From Pseudonocardia sp. DSM 110487 (GTDB lineage Bacteria; Actinomycetota; Actinomycetes; Mycobacteriales; Pseudonocardiaceae), in the NCBI RefSeq assembly GCF_019468565.1, contig NZ_CP080521.1:5022001-5086000 (forward strand): a stretch of DNA of 64,000 nt, read 5' to 3'. The notes under the pieces are model-generated. The model was given only the letters and a program-made list of their open reading frames with translations. It was not told the origin of the DNA and searched no databases. Numbering within the stretch: the stretch's first letter is position 1; each line of letters opens with the position of its first letter. Both the position numbers and the translations under genes were made by a program. Shown here piece after piece: positions 59,767-64,000 of this stretch.

Positions 59767-61952
59767 CATCGACCGACCGTGGCGGAGGGGATCCGGGCCG
59801 CGGCCGCACGCCTCCCGCGCCGCCGGGCCGCCGGCCGCCTGCGCCCCGGCCCGACCTCCCGCCCGTGGCCCGGCCACAGGTGCGCCCCGAACCCCGCCCG
59901 GCCCCCGGCGCGCAGCCCGGGCGGCCCGCCCCGGCCCCGCAGCCGGGCCGCCGCCCCGCGCCGACCGGCACCCCGTCTCCCGGGCCGGCTGCTGGCCCGT
60001 CGCCCGCGCGGCCGGGCGGCCCGCCTCCGCGACCGGCGCCCGGACCGTCCGCCGCCCGCCCGGCCCAGGTAGGGGATCCCGCCGCGGCCAGTGCCATCAG
60101 CCCGGAGCGCACCACCGCGTTGCCCGTGCAGCGGCAGCGGCCGCGGCCACCCGCCCCGCCACCCGCGCCGACCACCAGCGGCATCTACCGCTGGCTCTCG
60201 CCCGCCTTCGCGCTCGCCGCGGTGGCGCTGCTGCCGATCGCGGCGGCCACCACCGACCTCTCCGCACTCGACGGCTGGGGCCTGGCCAAGGTCCTCGGCC
60301 CGGCAGCGTGGCTGTCCATGCTGTGCGCGGTCGCGGCCTGTGCTACCGAGCTGTGGTCACCGCGGCCCCGGATCCCGATGCTCGGCACGGCCACGGCGAC
60401 GCTGATCCTCTGCTCCTACGGCATCCCGTCGGTGGTCGAGCCCGCCGCTCGGTTCTCCACCGCGTGGCTGATCTCGGGGTTCGTCGACGCGATGGCAGGC
60501 GACGGGCGACCCGTCGAGGGGTACGACGCCCGCTTCTACTGGCCTGCTTTCTTCGCGCAGTGGGCGTGGTTCCGCGACGCCGCGGGCGCCACGCAGCTGG
60601 ACGAGGTGCTGCGTTGGTTCCCGCCCGTCATCGTCGGGGTCTGGGCGATCGGGATCTATGCGCTCGCCCGCTCCATGCTCGGGGGCCACCGCGCCCCGTG
60701 GGCGGCGGCATGGCTGTTCCTCGGGCTGAACTGGATCGAGCAGGACTACTTCTCCCCCCAGGCCACCGGCATCGTGCTGATGCTGACGCCGCTGGTGTTC
60801 GCGCTCGGCCCGCTCGCCACCCGGCGCACCGACGCTGCGGGCGTGCCCGGCTGGCCCAAGCCGCACGCCGACGCGAAGCGGCTGGCGCTGCCCCGCCGCT
60901 GGCTGGTGGCCGCACTGACCCCGCCGAACCGGCCGACGCTGCCGCCGCGGCAGTTGCTACTGATCTACTTCTGCGCGGCGCTGTGCCTCATCGCGGTGGC
61001 CCCGGAACACCAGCTCACCCCGTTCGCGATCATCGGCCAGCTGGTGGTGCTCGCGATCGTGGGCCGGTTCCGCGGGCGTGGCCTGGTGCTGGTCGGGATC
61101 ATCGCCGTCGCCGTGTACATCCTCATCGCGGGCCGCGACTTCTGGCTCAACCAGCTCGACATGATCATCGGCTCCGGCAACGCCGAGGAGGCGATCCAGG
61201 CCGGTGTGTCGGACCGGTTCGCCGGCGACCAGGGACAGATCTTCGTCAAGCTGCTGCGCATCCTCGTGCCCGGCTTGACCTGGCTGCTCGCGATCGTCGG
61301 GGCATGGGTGTACTGGCGCCGCAGGCGCGACCTCACCCCGATCGCGCTGGCCGCGGTGCCCATGGCGTTCGCCGCACAGGGCTACGGCAGCGAGGTGTTC
61401 CTGCGGATCGTGCTGTTCGGCCTGCCGGTCCTGTCGATCCTCGGTGCCGACGCGCTGCGCTGGGTGGCGCGCTGGAAGCGCGGCATGGAGAAGGTGCTCG
61501 CGGTCGGCATGGCGCTGCTGTTCGGGTCGCTCATCCTGATCCGGGGCGGCAACGAGTCGTACATGGTCGTCTATCCCGAGGAGGTGGCGATGATGCGCGA
61601 GGTGTACGCCACGACACCGCCGGGCCTCGAGGTGGTGCCGCTGGTCAGCGGCGTCGGCCCCTACGCCGTCGACGGGATCGACACCCATAGCCGCGGCAAC
61701 TCGATCGAGGGCTGCTCCGACCTGATCGACGACCCCGTGCGGTGCGTCGACCTGCAGGATCCGGACGTGATCGTCTCGTTCGAGTCCACGGAGGCGTACG
61801 GGCGCGACCTCAAACTCATGCCGGCGGGGTGGTCGCTCGAGGCAGTGCGGCAGATCGTCGCCACGGGTGAGTACGTGATCACCTACCAGAACGGGTTCGA
61901 CGTGGTGCTGCGCAAGGTCGAACCCACCGGGCTCCCGGGAGCGCCACGATGA
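59763..61952 (+). CDS. large multi-spanning membrane protein, GT-C-like, with proline-rich N-terminus
   Basis: 729 residues from GTG 59763. Residues 1-~140 are extremely Pro/Arg/Ala-rich and surely disordered. Then about 10-12 membrane segments (IYRWLSPAFALAAVALLPIAAA onwards); the first extracytoplasmic loop has EGYDARFYWPAFFAQWAWFRDAAG, reminiscent of the acidic first loop of GT-C enzymes, and LNWIEQDYFSPQATGIVL. The C-terminal ~110 residues are soluble and contain DPVRCVDLQDPDVIVSF. Probably a polyprenol-phosphate-sugar-dependent glycosyltransferase acting outside; family not certain. Confidence 0.78.
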   Translation: MTSTDRGGGDPGRGRTPPAPPGRRPPAPRPDLPPVARPQVRPEPRPAPGAQPGRPAPAPQPGRRPAPTGTPSPGPAAGPSPARPGGPPPRPAPGPSAARPAQVGDPAAASAISPERTTALPVQRQRPRPPAPPPAPTTSGIYRWLSPAFALAAVALLPIAAATTDLSALDGWGLAKVLGPAAWLSMLCAVAACATELWSPRPRIPMLGTATATLILCSYGIPSVVEPAARFSTAWLISGFVDAMAGDGRPVEGYDARFYWPAFFAQWAWFRDAAGATQLDEVLRWFPPVIVGVWAIGIYALARSMLGGHRAPWAAAWLFLGLNWIEQDYFSPQATGIVLMLTPLVFALGPLATRRTDAAGVPGWPKPHADAKRLALPRRWLVAALTPPNRPTLPPRQLLLIYFCAALCLIAVAPEHQLTPFAIIGQLVVLAIVGRFRGRGLVLVGIIAVAVYILIAGRDFWLNQLDMIIGSGNAEEAIQAGVSDRFAGDQGQIFVKLLRILVPGLTWLLAIVGAWVYWRRRRDLTPIALAAVPMAFAAQGYGSEVFLRIVLFGLPVLSILGADALRWVARWKRGMEKVLAVGMALLFGSLILIRGGNESYMVVYPEEVAMMREVYATTPPGLEVVPLVSGVGPYAVDGIDTHSRGNSIEGCSDLIDDPVRCVDLQDPDVIVSFESTEAYGRDLKLMPAGWSLEAVRQIVATGEYVITYQNGFDVVLRKVEPTGLPGAPR

Positions 61953-62392
61953 TCGACCCGCGGCTGGACATCCTCGTCTGGGCGGCGGTGCTGCTGCTCC
62001 TCATCGTGATGGGCGCGCGGGCGTGGGCCGTGGAGACCACGCTGGCGCGGAACTACCGCAAGTCGGCCCGCGTGCGAATGCTGACCATGGCCACCGGCGT
62101 GGCCATGGCGGCGCTCGCCGGGCTGATGGCGATGCAGGGCGGGATCCTGTTCGTCCAGGCCGTCGTCACCCGAACCGATCCCGAGACGTTCGTGACGGTG
62201 ATCGGCCAGGAGGACAACACCGACCAGGCCGTGCCGGACCCGGACGACCGCCCCGACCAGCCTGCGGCCCCCGCCGACCCGAACGCCCCGGCCGCCGGTG
62301 CTGCCGACCCGAACACGCCGGCCGCACCTGGGGCCGGGGCGAACCCCGGCGGCGCGCCGGCCGGGCAGCAGCCGGTTCAGCCCGGCGGCTAG
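61949..62392 (+). CDS. small membrane protein with Pro/Ala-rich tail
   Basis: 147 residues; ATGA overlap with the preceding gene. Two hydrophobic helices (about 6-26 and 48-72), with a basic loop NYRKSARVRM, then a ~70-residue PADPNAP-type tail that should lie outside. Possibly an accessory or wall-spanning partner of the GT-C-like protein. Confidence 0.75.
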   Translation: MIDPRLDILVWAAVLLLLIVMGARAWAVETTLARNYRKSARVRMLTMATGVAMAALAGLMAMQGGILFVQAVVTRTDPETFVTVIGQEDNTDQAVPDPDDRPDQPAAPADPNAPAAGAADPNTPAAPGAGANPGGAPAGQQPVQPGG

Positions 62393-62399
62393 TGCTGGC

Positions 62400-63896
62400 T
62401 CAGCCGCTGAACCCGATCGCCACGTACTTGGTCTCGAGGAACTCGTCGATGCCGACGGTGCCGCCCTCGCGGCCGAGGCCGGACTGCTTGATGCCGCCGA
62501 ACGGGGCCGCCGGGTTGGAGACCAGCCCGGTGTTGAGGCCGACCATGCCGGACTCCAGGCGCTCCGACACCCGAAGGGCGCGGCTGATGTTCTCCGTGAA
62601 CAGGTAGCTGACCAGGCCGAACTCCGTGTCGTTCGCGGCGGTCACGGCCTCGTCCTCGTCGTCGAACACGCTGATCGCGGCCACCGGGCCGAAGATCTCC
62701 TCGGACGTCAGCCGGGCCTCCAACGGCACGTCGGACAACACGGTCGGGCGGTAGAAGTACCCCGGCCCGTCGCCCGATTCGCCGCCGACGTGCACGCGGG
62801 CGCCCCGGTCGACCGCGTCGCGCACGAGCTCCACGACCTTGTCGCGGCCCTTCGCGTCGACGAGCGGGCCCACCTGCACACCCTCCTCCGTGCCGCGGCC
62901 GACGACGAGCGCGCCCATCCGGTCGCTGATCCGCCGGGCGAACTCCTCGGCCACCCCGCGCTGCACCAGGAACCGGTTGGCCGCCGTGCAGGCCTCGCCC
63001 ATGTTGCGCATCTTGGCGAGCATCGCGCCCTCGACCGCCTTGTCGAGGTCGGCGTCGTCGAAGACGAGGAACGGCGCGTTGCCGCCCAGCTCCATCGACG
63101 TTCGCAGCACCTTCTCCGAGCACTGCTCCAGGAGCTTCCTCCCGACCGCGGTGGACCCGGTGAAGGACAGCTTGGGCGCGCGCCCGTCGCGGATCAGCGG
63201 CTCCATCACGCCGCCCGCGTCGGAGGTGGTGACGAGGTTCAGCACGCCGTCGGGCAGCCCGACCTCGGCGAGGATGGCGGCAAGCGCGTGCATCGAGAGC
63301 GGGGTCTGGTGCGCGGGCTTCATCACCATCGCGCAGCCGGCCGCGATCGCCGGACCGATCTTGCGGGTGCCCATCGCCATCGGGAAGTTCCAGGGCGTGA
63401 TGAGCAGCGACACCCCGACGGGCTGCTTCTGCACGAGGAAGCGGCTCGCGCCGTTGGGAGCCACGGCGTAGCCGCCGTCGATGCGCACCGCCTCCTCGGC
63501 GAACCACCGGAAGAACTCGGCGGCGTAGGCGATCTCGGTGCGGCTCTCCGCGAGCGGCTTGCCCATCTCCAGCGTCATGAGCAGGGAGAGGTCGTCGATC
63601 CGTTCCATGATCACTTCGAAGGCGCGACGCAGGATCTCCCCGCGGTCCCGCGGCGGCATCGCGGCGAACGACTGCTGCGCGGCGACGGCCGCGGCGAGCG
63701 CCTCCATCCCGTCCTCGCGGCCCGCGTCGGCCACCTCGCACAGCGCCTTGCCGGTGGCCGGGTCGTCGACGGTGAGGGTGCGGCCCGACGCGGCCGGACG
63801 CCACTGCCCGCCGATGAACAGGCCGGTGGGGACCGCGTCGACCACCCTGGCCTCGTCGGTGCTGCTGGCGGCGGAGTTCGTCGCGGAGTTCGTCAT
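62400..63896 (-). CDS. gabD: NAD(P)-dependent succinate-semialdehyde-type aldehyde dehydrogenase
   Basis: 498 residues from ATG 63896 (GTG 63950 in frame gives an unstructured extension). PWNFP (N170), K193 in VMKPA, FTGSTAVG, E269 in MELGGNAP and the nucleophile C303 in GEACTAANRF are all present. The GEACTAANR form and SGLGREGG ending point to the GabD/succinate-semialdehyde branch. Converges on the polysaccharide cluster end (8 bases apart). Confidence 0.94.
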   Translation of the reverse strand: MTNSATNSAASSTDEARVVDAVPTGLFIGGQWRPAASGRTLTVDDPATGKALCEVADAGREDGMEALAAAVAAQQSFAAMPPRDRGEILRRAFEVIMERIDDLSLLMTLEMGKPLAESRTEIAYAAEFFRWFAEEAVRIDGGYAVAPNGASRFLVQKQPVGVSLLITPWNFPMAMGTRKIGPAIAAGCAMVMKPAHQTPLSMHALAAILAEVGLPDGVLNLVTTSDAGGVMEPLIRDGRAPKLSFTGSTAVGRKLLEQCSEKVLRTSMELGGNAPFLVFDDADLDKAVEGAMLAKMRNMGEACTAANRFLVQRGVAEEFARRISDRMGALVVGRGTEEGVQVGPLVDAKGRDKVVELVRDAVDRGARVHVGGESGDGPGYFYRPTVLSDVPLEARLTSEEIFGPVAAISVFDDEDEAVTAANDTEFGLVSYLFTENISRALRVSERLESGMVGLNTGLVSNPAAPFGGIKQSGLGREGGTVGIDEFLETKYVAIGFSG

Positions 63897-64000
63897 GGCC
63901 GCGATGCTGCCACCGCCCGCCGGGCGGCGCAGCCTTGTGTGGTGTGCCACGCGGTCTCCTGCGCCGCGATGACAGAGGATGGGCTGGTGACCGCGACGCT

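Noticed and set aside
63951..64000. Start of a plus-strand gene at GTG 63989 at the right edge
   Set aside because: Only four codons are visible, too little to support a feature.

Overview
The window is a very GC-rich actinobacterial chromosome segment. The mabA-inhA-hemH gene order, the DUF397/XRE pair, DUF3097, the NfeD-SPFH pair and F420-type LLM oxidoreductase point to the Pseudonocardiaceae, and a Pseudonocardia-like organism is my best guess. No rRNA, tRNA or CRISPR array was recognised. Shine-Dalgarno sites are often clear, and many neighbouring genes overlap by 1-11 bases, which suggests tight operons.

Layout. 0-4.5 kb: end of a glycoside hydrolase, a rare GT2-GT4 fused glycosyltransferase and a second GT4. 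4.5-7.1 kb: fatty-acid/haem operon fabG(mabA)-inhA-hemH. 7.1-12 kb: a truncated methyltransferase remnant, an intact methyltransferase, an LLM oxidoreductase, an ankyrin lipoprotein and a double-GAF histidine kinase. 12-14.9 kb: DUF397/XRE pair, a small Cys protein, a 70-bp palindrome and a tyrosine recombinase. 15-17.6 kb: DUF418 and NAD-binding genes diverging from a TetR gene over two 15-bp operators. 17.8-18.9 kb: an intact IS481-type insertion sequence with a 6-bp target duplication. 18.9-23.5 kb: a phosphate-themed cluster (histidine-phosphatase lipoprotein, DUF4956 membrane protein, TetR, Pit transporter, small membrane protein, second histidine phosphatase). 23.6-26.7 kb: hydrolase, VapBC-like pair, DHFR-like reductase and an ECF sigma factor. 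26.8-30.5 kb: a redox fusion (two PNPOx-like barrels, ferredoxin reductase, [2Fe-2S]) with a siderophore-interacting protein and a divergent TetR.

30.5-36.9 kb is a run of regulator-plus-enzyme units: epoxide hydrolase/CGNR, TetR/quinone oxidoreductase, TetR/beta-lactamase-fold hydrolase/HTH, SnoaL. 37-38.9 kb looks accessory: a zinc-finger coiled-coil protein behind three stacked inverted repeats, flanked by gene remnants. 38.9-44.4 kb: two SDRs with a LysR, a GyrI-like protein, an MFS transporter and an M20 peptidase. 44.4-45.07 kb is gene-free and full of repeats. 45-48.7 kb: conserved actinobacterial genes (hypothetical, DUF3097, NfeD, SPFH). 48.8-52.7 kb: solute-binding protein with a membrane partner, a second ECF-sigma/DHFR-like pair and a GNAT. 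52.7-55.3 kb: cbiMNQO-type Co/Ni uptake operon. 55.4-62.4 kb: cell-surface polysaccharide locus. 62.4-63.9 kb: succinate-semialdehyde-type dehydrogenase.

Most small-molecule regulators sit beside their likely targets and have a visible palindromic site in the intergenic gap. The best candidates for undescribed biology are the coiled-coil gene with its triple palindrome, the phosphate cluster, the redox fusion, the repeated sigma/DHFR-like pairing and the polysaccharide locus.
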